From assembly GCA_947169975.1 (NCBI GenBank), contig CAMVRT010000003.1, positions 1 to 64,000 of the forward strand: DNA of 64,000 nt, read 5' to 3'. The position numbers were made by a program, and so were the translations under genes. Source of the DNA: an uncultured Oscillospiraceae bacterium. Its GTDB lineage: Bacteria; Bacillota; Clostridia; Oscillospirales; Oscillospiraceae. Below the pieces are notes generated by a model. That model was given only the letters and a program-made list of their open reading frames with translations, searched no databases and was not told the origin of the DNA. Positions 31,836 through 40,075 of the stretch are shown here, in pieces (the stretch's first letter is position 1; each line of letters opens with the position of its first letter).

Positions 31836-31848
31836 ATAGACTTGCCAT

Positions 31849-31889
31849 AGGGGCGGGAGTTTGTAAAAATTCCCGCCCCTCCTTTTTTT
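31849..31889 (+). terminator. Intrinsic terminator after ribF
   Basis: AGGGGCGGGA pairs with TCCCGCCCCT (31849-31880), then CC and T7. Confidence 0.92.
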
Positions 31890-31954
31890 CTCCTATTCCC
31901 CGACGGTTTTCCCCACGGTACGGCGCTACAATGGGGGAAAGGAGGAAAACGCCC

Positions 31955-33946
31955 ATGAAACGAATCCCGCCCAAGTGGCTGCGCCTGTTCAAGCTTCTGG
32001 CTGTACCGACCGTGCAGGTGACGCTGTCCTTTTTGCTGACCGCCGGACGTCTCTCCGGCATATATGCCCCCTTTTCTCTGGCGCTGGTGGCCGCCGCCGG
32101 GCCGCGTCTGCCGGGTCTGTTGTGTCTGGCAGGAGCCGGCGCAGGCTCTCTGGTCTTTCTTGATTTTCAATCCGGTTTGCGGCACTTTGCCGCCGCCGTG
32201 CTGATCTACGCCGCCAACACCAGCTTTTACGATACGAAGCTGTATCGCTCTCCCATGTTTCGCAGCGCGGTTGCCGCCGGTATGATGCTGCTGGTGCAGT
32301 CTATCTATCTGCTGCACCGCAGCACGGAGCAGTGGATGCTGTGCCTGATCTCTGCCGCCGTGCTGGCCGGGTGCGTCCGGGTGTGGCGGGAGCTCTGGCA
32401 AAAGCCGGACAAGCCTTCCATTGCATTGCTGCTGGCAGCGACGGCGGTGGCGGCCCAGCCGGTGGCGCTGCTGGGTGCGGTGTCTCTGGGCCGTGTGCTG
32501 GCCGCCGGTCTGACCCTGTGGATTGCCCTGGACGCCGCACCCGCTGTGGCGATTTCCGCCAGCGCGGCCGCAGGACTCCTGCTGGATCTGGCCATTCCCG
32601 GCGGCTATCTGCTGTTCTCTGTGACCTACGGCGCTGCCGCAGCGGCATGCGCCCTGTGCCGCGACCGTTTCCGCTTTGCCGCCGTGCCCGCCTTCTGCCT
32701 GACCGCGGGACTGTGCGCCGTGGTTTTTCGTGCGGATGTGCCCGGCGCCGTCTTCTATGAGACGGTGGTCGCCGGGTTTGTGCTGCTGCCCCTCCGGCGG
32801 AGGATCCACACCGAGCTTCCCGCCCCGGAGCGCGAAAAGCCGGCCGGAGAGCCCTTTCTGCACCGATCTGCTGCCGCGTTCCGGGATCTGTATGACAGCT
32901 TCTTCCGCGGCACACCTGCCGAACCGCCGGAAAACCCCTCCGTTCTCTTCGACCAGGCGGCCGAGCGGGTGTGCCGGGGCTGTGTGCTGTGTTCCTCCTG
33001 TTGGCAGCAGAATTATTCCTCTACTTACAACGCCTTCAATGACGCCTGCCCCAAGCTGCTGCAGCGGGGCTGGGCGGACGCCAAGGACTTTCCCCTCTAC
33101 TTCTCCTCCCGGTGCGTCCACTTCACAGAGTTCCTGAGCGCGGTAAACGTGGAGCTGCGGGCCTTTCTCATGCGCCGCCAGTACCGTCAGCGGCTGCTGG
33201 ATGTGCGCCGGGAGGCCCAGGATCAATACCAGCAGCTGGGCGAGGCACTGGCCAGCACTGCCGTCCACGCCGTAGCCAACGTGACGTCCCCCATGGGCTA
33301 CCGGGTGGGCTCCGCTTTGCGGCCCAAGGACGGCGAGCGGCTGTGCGGCGATCAGCTCGCCACCTTCGAGGTGGGCTCCACCCTCTACCTGCTGCTGTCG
33401 GACGGCATGGGCAGCGGTGAGAGCGCCCACCGGGAGTCGGCCATGGCCGTGCGGCTTCTGCAGCAGTTTCTGGAGGCGGGGATCGATCCCTCCCCGGCTT
33501 TGCAGACGCTGAACGGTGCGCTGCACCTGCGGGGCGAGGAGGGCGGCAGCTTCACCACCATTGACCTGCTGGCCATGGAGCGCAGCACCGGCACGGCCAC
33601 CGTGTACAAATACGGCGCGGCTCCCTCCTACATCAAGCGGACAGGCACCGTAACGCGCATCACCGGGCGCAATCTGCCCGCCGGTCTGCAGCGCCAGCCG
33701 CCGGAGGCCACACGCGTCACCCTGCAGCCGGGGTGCTGCTTCGTGATGATCTCCGACGGCGTGGCCGATGAGGAAAACGACGAGTGGCTGCAAAACCTGA
33801 TCGCGGGCTGGCAGGGCGGCGGAGCGGACGGACTGGCCGCTCTGATCCTCCGGGAATCCCGCACCCGCAAGGGGCTCTCCGACGACTGCGCCGTGCTGAT
33901 TTTACAGCTGCCGCAGCCCGGAGAAAATGGCAAAAAACAGGTATAA
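31955..33946 (+). CDS. spoIIE: Stage II sporulation protein E (PP2C phosphatase)
   Basis: A 663-residue protein. The N-terminal third holds about ten hydrophobic helices, the middle is a regulatory region with several Cys (CRGCVLCSSCWQQNY), and the C-terminal 200 residues are a PP2C phosphatase: GDQLATFEVGSTLYLLLSDG, MGSGESAHRESAMAVRLLQQ and CCFVMISDGVADEEN supply the metal-binding Asp residues. In sporulation it dephosphorylates SpoIIAA and so activates sigma-F in the forespore, besides acting at the septum. ATG 31955 has AAAGGAGG upstream. A TACAAT -10 lies at 31927. It marks the host as an endospore former. Confidence 0.93.
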   Translation: MKRIPPKWLRLFKLLAVPTVQVTLSFLLTAGRLSGIYAPFSLALVAAAGPRLPGLLCLAGAGAGSLVFLDFQSGLRHFAAAVLIYAANTSFYDTKLYRSPMFRSAVAAGMMLLVQSIYLLHRSTEQWMLCLISAAVLAGCVRVWRELWQKPDKPSIALLLAATAVAAQPVALLGAVSLGRVLAAGLTLWIALDAAPAVAISASAAAGLLLDLAIPGGYLLFSVTYGAAAAACALCRDRFRFAAVPAFCLTAGLCAVVFRADVPGAVFYETVVAGFVLLPLRRRIHTELPAPEREKPAGEPFLHRSAAAFRDLYDSFFRGTPAEPPENPSVLFDQAAERVCRGCVLCSSCWQQNYSSTYNAFNDACPKLLQRGWADAKDFPLYFSSRCVHFTEFLSAVNVELRAFLMRRQYRQRLLDVRREAQDQYQQLGEALASTAVHAVANVTSPMGYRVGSALRPKDGERLCGDQLATFEVGSTLYLLLSDGMGSGESAHRESAMAVRLLQQFLEAGIDPSPALQTLNGALHLRGEEGGSFTTIDLLAMERSTGTATVYKYGAAPSYIKRTGTVTRITGRNLPAGLQRQPPEATRVTLQPGCCFVMISDGVADEENDEWLQNLIAGWQGGGADGLAALILRESRTRKGLSDDCAVLILQLPQPGENGKKQV

Positions 33947-34000
33947 TGCGGGAACAGACCGGCCATAATGACAGCAGGAAATGACAAAGGAGGCAGTCTC

Positions 34001-34264
34001 TTGGTAAAAGGTATCTCCCGGCGGGTGGTCGTGGTGGACTCCCCGGATCCCAACATTTTTGAACAGGCTATTTTCATCATTCGCAACGACTCCGCTGACG
34101 GCGTCAGCTCCCAGCAGCTGGTGGAGCAGGCGGTACGCATCGCCAAGAGCTATGCCCGCACCCATACCGCTCCCCGCAGACGGCTGCAGGTCACGCCGGT
34201 AATGGCCGCCCTGGCCGGCGCGGCCGCCATTGCGCTGATCTGGCTCCTGGTGGAGCTTTTGTGA
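34001..34264 (+). CDS. Small conserved membrane protein of unknown function
   Basis: An 87-residue protein. The soluble N-terminal part (GISRRVVVVDSPDPNIFEQA, then IFIIRNDSADGVSSQQLVEQAVRIAKSYA) is followed by a basic stretch (APRRRLQV) and one C-terminal hydrophobic helix (AALAGAAAIALIWLLVELL), so it should sit in the membrane with the N-terminus inside. The start was put at TTG 34001 because AAAGGAGG lies seven bases before it; an ATG at 33968 lies upstream of that site. It follows spoIIE by 54 nt and ends at a terminator, so a sporulation link is possible but unproven. Confidence 0.7.
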   Translation: MVKGISRRVVVVDSPDPNIFEQAIFIIRNDSADGVSSQQLVEQAVRIAKSYARTHTAPRRRLQVTPVMAALAGAAAIALIWLLVELL

Positions 34265-34292
34265 ACCCACAGCAGATCTCCTCTCCCTTCGA

Positions 34293-34332
34293 GGCGTGCA
34301 GCAAGCGAATTTGCCGCACGCCCCCTTTTTTT
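34293..34332 (+). terminator. Intrinsic terminator before dusB
   Basis: GGCGTGC-a-GCAA / TTGC-c-GCACGCC (34293-34322), then CCC and T7. Confidence 0.85.
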
Positions 34333-34345
34333 CTCTCCGCAGACG

Positions 34346-34354
34346 TGGTATAAT
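34346..34354 (+). promoter_or_regulatory. Extended -10 promoter of dusB
   Basis: TGGTATAAT matches an extended -10 (TGnTATAAT). No good -35 is seen because the T-run of the preceding terminator occupies that place. Confidence 0.55.
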
Positions 34355-34384
34355 GCGTTATCAGTCTGCGACAGGAGGGGCGTC

Positions 34385-35353
34385 ATGAAGATCGGCAGCG
34401 TAGAAATCACATCCCGGCTGGCACTGGCGCCTATGGCAGGCGTCACGGATCTGGCCTTCCGGCAGATTTGCCGGGAGCTGGGCGCCGGCATGACCACCAC
34501 GGAGCTGGTCAGCGCCAAGGCCCTGTGCTATCAGGATCAGAAGAGCCGGGGCCTCCTGAAGCTGGGTCCCGGCGAGCATCCCGCCGCCGCCCAGATCTTC
34601 GGCAGCGACATCACGTGCATGGCCGAGGCCGCCCAGATCGCGGCGGAGGTGTCCGGCGCCGACTTCATTGACATCAACATGGGCTGCCCGGTGGGCAAGG
34701 TGGTGGCCAACGGCGACGGCTGCGCCCTGATGAAGGACCCCGAGAAGGCAGCACGCATCGCCGAGGCGGTTGTGAAGGCCTCCCCCGTGCCCGTGACGGT
34801 GAAGATGCGCCGGGGCTGGGACAAGGGCAGCATCAACGCCGTGGCGCTGTCCCAAATGCTGGAGCAGGTGGGCGTGGCGGCCGTCGCCGTACACGGCCGC
34901 ACCCGCACCCAGATGTACGCCGGACAGGCCGACTGGACCACCATCCGGGAGGTGAAGGCGGCGGTGAATATCCCCGTCATCGCCAACGGCGACGTGTTCT
35001 CCGGCGAGGACGCCGTGGCCATTCTGGCCTTCACCGGAGCCGACATGGCCATGATCGGCCGGGGCAGCTTCGGCAACCCCTGGATCTTTCAGCAGGCCCA
35101 GGCCGCGCTGGACGGCGCACCCATCCCGCCGCTCCCCCCGCTGGCGGAGCGGTTCGACACCGCCGTGCGTCAGGTAGAACTGGCGGCGGAGGACAAGGGC
35201 GAGCATATCGCCGTGCTGGAGGCCCGGAAGCAGCTTTGCTGGTATCTGAAAGGCGTGGCCTACGCCAACTACTACAAGGAGCAGATCGTGCGGATGAACA
35301 CTTTGGACGACGTCCACCGCATCGCCCAGGGCGTCAAGCGGGATCTGAGATGA
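34385..35353 (+). CDS. dusB: tRNA-dihydrouridine synthase (DusB family)
   Basis: A 322-residue FMN-dependent enzyme that reduces uridines in tRNA D-loops. Seen are LALAPMAGVTDLAFRQICRE at the start, ADFIDINMGCPVGKVVANGDG with the catalytic Cys, VTVKMRRGWD, VAVHGRTRTQMYAGQADW (FMN and tRNA contacts), IPVIANGDVFSGEDA and MIGRGSFGNPWIF. Length fits the DusB/Dus1 class. CAGGAGGGG lies six bases before the ATG. Single-gene unit between its own promoter and terminator. Confidence 0.94.
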   Translation: MKIGSVEITSRLALAPMAGVTDLAFRQICRELGAGMTTTELVSAKALCYQDQKSRGLLKLGPGEHPAAAQIFGSDITCMAEAAQIAAEVSGADFIDINMGCPVGKVVANGDGCALMKDPEKAARIAEAVVKASPVPVTVKMRRGWDKGSINAVALSQMLEQVGVAAVAVHGRTRTQMYAGQADWTTIREVKAAVNIPVIANGDVFSGEDAVAILAFTGADMAMIGRGSFGNPWIFQQAQAALDGAPIPPLPPLAERFDTAVRQVELAAEDKGEHIAVLEARKQLCWYLKGVAYANYYKEQIVRMNTLDDVHRIAQGVKRDLR

Positions 35354-35366
35354 TCTTATCTCATCG

Positions 35367-35401
35367 AACAGGCGGTTTTCTACGGAAAACCGCCTGTTTT
35401 T
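35367..35401 (+). terminator. Intrinsic terminator after dusB
   Basis: AACAGGCGGTTTTC / GAAAACCGCCTGTT followed by T-rich sequence. Confidence 0.85.
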
Positions 35402-35414
35402 GTGCAAAAAAAGC

Positions 35415-35442
35415 TTGACTTTTTTCCCCGATCCGATATAAT
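35415..35442 (+). promoter_or_regulatory. Promoter of the rpsF-ssb-rpsR operon
   Basis: TTGACT (35415-35420), 16 bp, TATAAT (35437-35442). The 80-nt leader to rpsF contains GGCTCGC and GCGAG-g-GGCC segments able to pair around a smaller CTCGC/GCGAG hairpin; S6 operons often carry an S6:S18-binding leader, but I cannot confirm that motif here. Confidence 0.75.
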
Positions 35443-35523
35443 AAATAGGCTCGCGTATCAGCGGGTAAATCCTTGCTCTCGCCTGTGAGCGAGGGCCATT
35501 TGTCCAGAAGGAGGTGCAAAAGT

Positions 35524-35820
35524 ATGGCTAAGATTTCTGCCAACTACGAGGTCGTTTACATCATCGACCCTGCACAGGGTGAGGAGGCTATTGCCGCTAC
35601 CGTGGCAAAGTTCCAGGCTCTGGCTGAGCAGAACGGTACCAACGTGGTCGTAGACGAGTGGGGCACGCGCAAGCTGGCCTATGCCATCGACTACAAGACC
35701 GAGGGACACTATGTTCTGATGTCCTTCACCAGCGGTCCCGAGTTCCCCAAGGAGCTGGATCGTATCCTCGGCATTACCGAGGGCATCATGCGTTCCATGA
35801 TCGTCTGCAAGGGCGAGTAA
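35524..35820 (+). CDS. rpsF: Ribosomal protein bS6
   Basis: A 98-residue 30S protein of the platform that pairs with bS18. Family text: ANYEVVYIIDPAQGEEAIAA, NVVVDEWGTRKLAYAIDYKTEGHYVLM and DRILGITEGIMRSMIV. ATG 35524 has AAGGAGG eight bases upstream; an upstream in-frame ATG would read through the leader hairpin. First gene of the classical rpsF-ssb-rpsR operon. Confidence 0.97.
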   Translation: MAKISANYEVVYIIDPAQGEEAIAATVAKFQALAEQNGTNVVVDEWGTRKLAYAIDYKTEGHYVLMSFTSGPEFPKELDRILGITEGIMRSMIVCKGE

Positions 35821-35832
35821 GGGAGGAGCGTC

Positions 35833-36279
35833 ATGCTGAACAGAATCGTTATCATGGGCCGTCTGGCCCGTGATCCCGAGCTGCGTCGGACCCAGAGCGG
35901 CATCGCGGTAACCTCTTTCCGTATCGCCTGCGACCGGGATTTCAAGTCCCAGAACGGCGAAAAGGGTACGGATTGGATCGACGTGGTTGCCTGGCGTCAG
36001 ACCGCCGAGTTCGTGTCCAAGTACTTCAGCAAGGGCCGCATGGCCATTGTGGAAGGTCGGCTGCAGAGCCGCGACTGGACGGACAAGGACGGGAACAAGC
36101 GCACGGCCATTGAGGTCGTTGCCGACAACGTCTATTTTGGTGACAGCAAGCGTGACGGCGCTGACCGGGGCGACAGCTTCGGCGGCTTCAACGCCCCTGC
36201 CGGCGGTTATTCCGCCCCCATCGGCGGCACTTCCGAGTTTGCCGAGATCGACGACGAGGACGGCGAGCTGCCGTTCTAA
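35833..36279 (+). CDS. ssb: Single-stranded DNA-binding protein
   Basis: A 148-residue OB-fold protein that coats single-stranded DNA and recruits repair and replication partners. The OB domain (MLNRIVIMGRLARDPELRRTQSG, then WIDVVAWRQTAEFVSKYFSKG, VEGRLQSRDWTDKDGNKR) is followed by a Gly/Pro-rich linker and the acidic partner-binding tip DDEDGELPF. GGGAGGAG precedes the ATG, 12 nt after rpsF. It is the housekeeping copy by context. Confidence 0.97.
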   Translation: MLNRIVIMGRLARDPELRRTQSGIAVTSFRIACDRDFKSQNGEKGTDWIDVVAWRQTAEFVSKYFSKGRMAIVEGRLQSRDWTDKDGNKRTAIEVVADNVYFGDSKRDGADRGDSFGGFNAPAGGYSAPIGGTSEFAEIDDEDGELPF

Positions 36280-36324
36280 CGTGCCTTTGAGCACAACATA
36301 CTTTTGTTGAAGGAGGAAAATTCC

Positions 36325-36576
36325 ATGGCTATGGAACGCGAAAATAGAGCTCCCCGCGCCAATATCCGCAAGCGCAAGAAGGTCTGCCAGTTCTGCGTGG
36401 ATAAGGTCGAGTGCATCGACTATAAGGATGCTGCCAAGCTGCGCCGCTTCATCAGCGAGCGCTCCAAGATCCTGCCCCGCCGCACCACCGGCACCTGCGC
36501 CATGCATCAGCGCCAGCTGACCGAGGCCATCAAGCGCGCCCGTCAGATCGCCCTGCTGCCTTTCGTGACCGAGTAA
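36325..36576 (+). CDS. rpsR: Ribosomal protein bS18
   Basis: An 83-residue 30S protein. The core [48 protein letters not shown] matches bS18. It keeps Cys residues (CQFC, C, C), the zinc-binding-type form, as opposed to the Cys-free form some genomes hold as a spare. ATG 36325 has AAGGAGG upstream, 45 nt after ssb. Followed by a strong terminator. Confidence 0.96.
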   Translation: MAMERENRAPRANIRKRKKVCQFCVDKVECIDYKDAAKLRRFISERSKILPRRTTGTCAMHQRQLTEAIKRARQIALLPFVTE

Positions 36577-36592
36577 TTTGGCCGAATAGTTG

Positions 36593-36630
36593 AAAAAAAG
36601 CTCCGGATCCTGTGGATCCGGAGCTTTTTT
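36593..36630. terminator. Bidirectional terminator between rpsR and dCMP deaminase
   Basis: AGCTCCGGATCC-TGT-GGATCCGGAGCT with A7 on the left and T6 on the right, between convergent genes. Confidence 0.93.
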
Positions 36631-36640
36631 ATTTCGTTTT

Positions 36641-37123
36641 CTACCGCGCCAGCTGGGGCAGGTCGTCCTCCTTGACCCAATCCTGCACATCCACCACCTC
36701 GTACTCGGTGGGGGTGCGGCGGATCACCACCCGGGCGATGCCGGCATTGATGACGGTGCGGCGGCACATGGAGCAGCTGGTGGCGTCGGAGAGCAGCTCG
36801 CCGGTCTGGGCGTTGCGGCCCACCAGATAGAGGGTGGCGCCCACCATATCCCGCCGGGCGGCGGAGATGATGGCGTTGGCCTCGGCGTGGACGCTGCGGC
36901 ACAGCTCGTACCGTTCCCCACGGGGCACGGCCATGGCCTCCCGGGTGCAGTAGCCCATATCCACGCAGTTGCGGCGGCCGCGGGGCGCGCCGTTGTAGCC
37001 GGTGGAGATGATCTCGTCATTCTTCACGATGATGGCGCCGTACACACGCCTGAGGCAGGTAGCTCGCTCCAGCACCGTCTGGGCGATATCCAGATAGTAG
37101 TTCTCCTTGCTGATGCGCTCCAT
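36641..37123 (-). CDS. dCMP deaminase (ComEB-like)
   Basis: A 160-residue zinc enzyme that turns dCMP to dUMP, feeding dTMP synthesis. The zinc site is complete: SVHAEANAIISAARRD (His plus catalytic Glu) and ATSCSMCRRTVINAG (two Cys). The N-terminal RATCLRRVYGAIIVKNDEIISTGYNGAPRGRRNCVD block is typical, with an extra Cys/His zinc pair. ATG 37123 has AAGGAGG upstream. It works in the same nucleotide pool as the cytidine deaminase at 7306. Confidence 0.93.
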   Translation of the reverse strand: MERISKENYYLDIAQTVLERATCLRRVYGAIIVKNDEIISTGYNGAPRGRRNCVDMGYCTREAMAVPRGERYELCRSVHAEANAIISAARRDMVGATLYLVGRNAQTGELLSDATSCSMCRRTVINAGIARVVIRRTPTEYEVVDVQDWVKEDDLPQLAR

Positions 37124-37190
37124 GGGCAGGCCCTCCTTGCTGGTTTTTTCTCAATATAGCATACGCGGCGGTGGGTTGCAAGCCTTACTA

Positions 37191-38294
37191 TCAGAATGCC
37201 AGCCAGAACAGGTTTGTGTCAGCGGCAAAGTTGCTCATCTCATACAGTACCAGCACGTCGGTGACATTCTCTCCCGCGATCAGATCCGATACGGAATCGG
37301 TATATGACCGCAGATCCAGCATGATGATGGTCTCGTAATCCTCTGTCAGAAACGGCACGAAGGAGTTGGCAAAGGAGTCCTTCACCACCAGCAGCGTTTT
37401 CCCGTTCTTCACGCCCGTGTCGATGGTCACCCGGGGCCAGTTGCCGCCGAAGAACACAGCGTATTTGTCCTTCTCGGACAGCTTATCGCGATCGTACATG
37501 GAGTCTGTCACCGTGCCGCCACAGTCCACCGAGCGCACGGTGGCCCCCTCGGCCAGAGAAATGGTGTCCCGGGCGCTGTCCGGCAGCAGCACCTTGGAGT
37601 ACAGAGTACCCCGGAAGCTGTCCGTTGCCGGCGTCAGCGGCATGCTGCGGCGGGTGTGTCCGGTGGCGTCGCACCAGACGCCGTAAGCGCTCTGCGCCCC
37701 CTCGGTGGTCCAGTGGTGGTCGGTGCGGTAGTAGGGCTGATCCAGCGCAGACAGCGCGCCGCGCACGTCGATCACCCGGTCCTCTCCCACCGTCTGCGCC
37801 AGCTGATCGTGACGCGATGCGGCGTCGTACATGGGGGCATTGGCGGGAAGAAGGTCGGACAGCACCGTGGACGGCGATGGCACCAGCAGGATGCGGCAGT
37901 CCACGTCTTTGTTGTCATCAAAAAACATGGCCACCAGCTGAAGGTTTTTTTCGTATTGCTTCTGGTTAAACTCGTTCTCCGTCAGCCGCGCGAAAAAGTA
38001 GCCGTCGCGCCCCAGATAGACGCCGCCGATGTCCTGCTTTCCGGCAAGACGCTGGAACCAGGAGGCGGTGCCCATCCACACATCCCGCAGAGCGATCTGG
38101 TCGCTCTCATACTTTTCCGCCTCCGCCGTGAATTTGCCGGAGAAAACCCGCTCCTTCGTCAGAGCCGGGGCTTGCTGGAGGACACGGTTCTCATTGGGGG
38201 AAAACTCCCTGTCGGGAAGCAAAAGGGTGGCGATGGACAGGCCCAGCAGGATCACCGCAATGGCGATGAGGGGCGGCAATTCTCTTTTTATCAT
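37191..38294 (-). CDS. DHHW family protein (AlgJ/AlgX-like, SGNH fold)
   Basis: A 367-residue protein with one N-terminal transmembrane segment (LPPLIAIAVILLGLSIATLLL) and an extracellular domain with the DHHW signature (YYRTDHHWTTEGAQSAYGVW) near residue 190. The later KTLLVVKDSFANSFVPFL holds the DSF of the SGNH-like active site. DHHW proteins act with MBOAT acyltransferases, passing acetyl groups to secreted polysaccharide or wall polymers. It lies 11 nt after the MBOAT gene in one operon. AAGGAGGGG precedes the ATG. The polymer acted on is unknown. Confidence 0.88.
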   Translation of the reverse strand: MIKRELPPLIAIAVILLGLSIATLLLPDREFSPNENRVLQQAPALTKERVFSGKFTAEAEKYESDQIALRDVWMGTASWFQRLAGKQDIGGVYLGRDGYFFARLTENEFNQKQYEKNLQLVAMFFDDNKDVDCRILLVPSPSTVLSDLLPANAPMYDAASRHDQLAQTVGEDRVIDVRGALSALDQPYYRTDHHWTTEGAQSAYGVWCDATGHTRRSMPLTPATDSFRGTLYSKVLLPDSARDTISLAEGATVRSVDCGGTVTDSMYDRDKLSEKDKYAVFFGGNWPRVTIDTGVKNGKTLLVVKDSFANSFVPFLTEDYETIIMLDLRSYTDSVSDLIAGENVTDVLVLYEMSNFAADTNLFWLAF

Positions 38295-38305
38295 ATTGCC
38301 CCTCC

Positions 38306-39706
38306 TTAAAACCGGAAATACAAAAACGGGTTGTAGCTGTCGCCCACCAAAAAGGCGATGCTCAGCAGCAGGATCACCGTGACGCCCACGGTGCGCAGAG
38401 CCACCGCCGCTCCCTCGGAGACGCGGCCGGACAGCTTCTCCCAGGCCTTAACAGGCAGCGTGGTGCTGCCGATCAGCGCCAGTACCAGCAGCACGGCGTT
38501 GGAGCGCAGCAGATACAGAGCGGTGCCGTCGGCAAAGCGGGCGGTGAACATATGGCTCACGTACGCGCCCAGCTGGGCAAAATCGGTGATGGCAAACAGC
38601 ACCCAGCCCATGACAAAGCACAGGCATGTATAGATATGCCCGAACACACGGGGGATGCGCTCCAGCCAGCGAAGCAGAAACGTCTTCTCCGCGATCAGCA
38701 GCACGGCGTAGTAGACGCCCCAGAGCACGAAGTTCCAGCTGGCGCCGTGCCAGAGGCCGGTGAGGAACCAGACGATGGCCAGATTCAGGATCTGCCGGGC
38801 CATGCCCTTCCGGTTGCCGCCCAGGGGAATATACACATATTCCCGGAACCAGGTACCCAGACTGATGTGCCAGCGGCGCCAGAACTCCGTGACACTGCGG
38901 GACTCATAGGGATAGCGGAAGTTCTCCAGAAACGTAAATCCGAACAGATGGCCCAAGCCGATGGCCATGTCGGAGTAGCCGGAGAAATCGAAGTAGATCT
39001 GGAAGGTGAAGGCAATGGCGCCCAGCCACGCCGTCAAGGCCGAGGGCTGGGGCATGGCGGAGATGGTCTCCCAGATAGCGCCCGCCTGATTGGCGATCAG
39101 CACCTTCTTGCCCAGTCCGATAACAAAGCGCTGCATGCCGCGGCTGGCCTCCAGCCAGTTCTCCTGCCGCGCATGGAGCTGGTGCTCCACTGTTTTGTAC
39201 TGAACGATGGGGCCGGCAATGAGCTGGGGGAACAGCGTCACGTAAGCGGCGAAGTCCACAATATTCCGCTGGGACGCCACCTGTCCGCGGTAGACGTCAA
39301 TGGTATAGGACATGGTCTGGAAGGTGTAGAAGGAGATGCCGATGGGCAGCGCCAGCCCCAGCGCGGGGATGCCCTGGGACAGCAGACTGTTGATGTTGGC
39401 GATGGCAAAATCGGTGTATTTGAAGAAGCCCAGGATCCCCAGGTTGCCCACCACAGAAAGGATCAGCACGGCTTTGGCGCCCCACTCCCTGTTATGGCGG
39501 CGGAAATACCCGATGCCCAGACCGTTGCAGTAGTCGAACACCGTGGAGAAGAGCATGATGAGGATGTATTTGGGCTCGCCCCAGCCATAAAACAGCAGGC
39601 TGGCCAGCAGCAGCACGACATTGCGGCCTTTGCGGGGGCAGAGATAGTACAAAATCGCCACCAGCGGCAAAAACAGCAGCAGAAAAACGGTGCTGGAAAA
39701 AACCAT
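38306..39706 (-). CDS. MBOAT family O-acyltransferase (AlgI/DltB-like)
   Basis: A 466-residue polytopic membrane enzyme with about eleven helices that moves acyl groups across the membrane. Typical blocks: LPLVAILYYLCPRKGRNVVLLLASLLFYGWGEPKY, LPIGISFYTFQTMSYTIDVYRG, YFDFSGYSDMAIGLGHLFGF, ENFRYPYESRSVTEFWRRWHISLGTWFREYVYIPLGG and the catalytic His in FLTGLWHGASWNFVLWG. It is flanked by two DHHW genes, giving an AlgI-AlgJ-like machine. ATG 39706 has AAAGGA upstream. Confidence 0.94.
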   Translation of the reverse strand: MVFSSTVFLLLFLPLVAILYYLCPRKGRNVVLLLASLLFYGWGEPKYILIMLFSTVFDYCNGLGIGYFRRHNREWGAKAVLILSVVGNLGILGFFKYTDFAIANINSLLSQGIPALGLALPIGISFYTFQTMSYTIDVYRGQVASQRNIVDFAAYVTLFPQLIAGPIVQYKTVEHQLHARQENWLEASRGMQRFVIGLGKKVLIANQAGAIWETISAMPQPSALTAWLGAIAFTFQIYFDFSGYSDMAIGLGHLFGFTFLENFRYPYESRSVTEFWRRWHISLGTWFREYVYIPLGGNRKGMARQILNLAIVWFLTGLWHGASWNFVLWGVYYAVLLIAEKTFLLRWLERIPRVFGHIYTCLCFVMGWVLFAITDFAQLGAYVSHMFTARFADGTALYLLRSNAVLLVLALIGSTTLPVKAWEKLSGRVSEGAAVALRTVGVTVILLLSIAFLVGDSYNPFLYFRF

Positions 39707-39738
39707 GTGCGCGGATTCCTTTCAAAATTCATGCAGAA

Positions 39739-39763
39739 ATGGGACAGAAGGGCTCTGTCCCAT
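39739..39763 (-). terminator. Hairpin between repeat copy D and the MBOAT gene
   Basis: ATGGGACAGA and TCTGTCCCAT form a 10-bp stem. On - it is followed by TTCTGC, a poor T-run, so it may be a weak terminator or a leader hairpin of the MBOAT gene. Confidence 0.5.
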
Positions 39764-39770
39764 TCCTCAT

Positions 39771-40071
39771 CTTGTCAAAAAGCATCGCAGATTTCGCGCC
39801 GTGCGCGGCGCGAAGACATTTCATCGTATTTTGCCGCGGCATTAAGTGAGCGCCCAAATCTGTGATTTGGCTGCGCGAACTTATGCATGCGAGCGAAGCG
39901 AGTCGTAGTACGTGGCAAAATACACCTCTCAGCCTGCCAGTGTGCGAGCGTCTCACGCAAGCGATAAGTAAGCCCCCAAATCTTTGATTTGGCTGGGCGA
40001 ACTTATGCGTTAGCTGTGCGCGCAGCAGGCTGCAAGCCTTTTATCAAAAAACGGCATTGCCGTTTTTTGAT
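39771..40071 (-). repeat. Dispersed structured element, copy D (301 nt)
   Basis: On -, it starts 4 nt after the DHHW stop: P0 ATCAAAAAACGGC / GCCGTTTTTTGAT (40043-40071). P1 AGCCTGC (40031-40025) pairs with GCAGGCT (39937-39931), with one hairpin module in its loop (39966-40004). P2 GTATTTTGCC (39923-39914) pairs with GGCAAAATAC (39835-39826), with a second module in its loop (39844-39882). P3 is at 39793-39814 and the tail ends GCTTTTTGACAAG at 39771, the same end as copy A. Confidence 0.85.
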
Positions 40072-40075
40072 AGTT

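Noticed and set aside
35443-35523. S6:S18-binding leader motif before rpsF
   Set aside because: A stem can be drawn, but I could not place the conserved motif with confidence, so it is mentioned only under the promoter entry.
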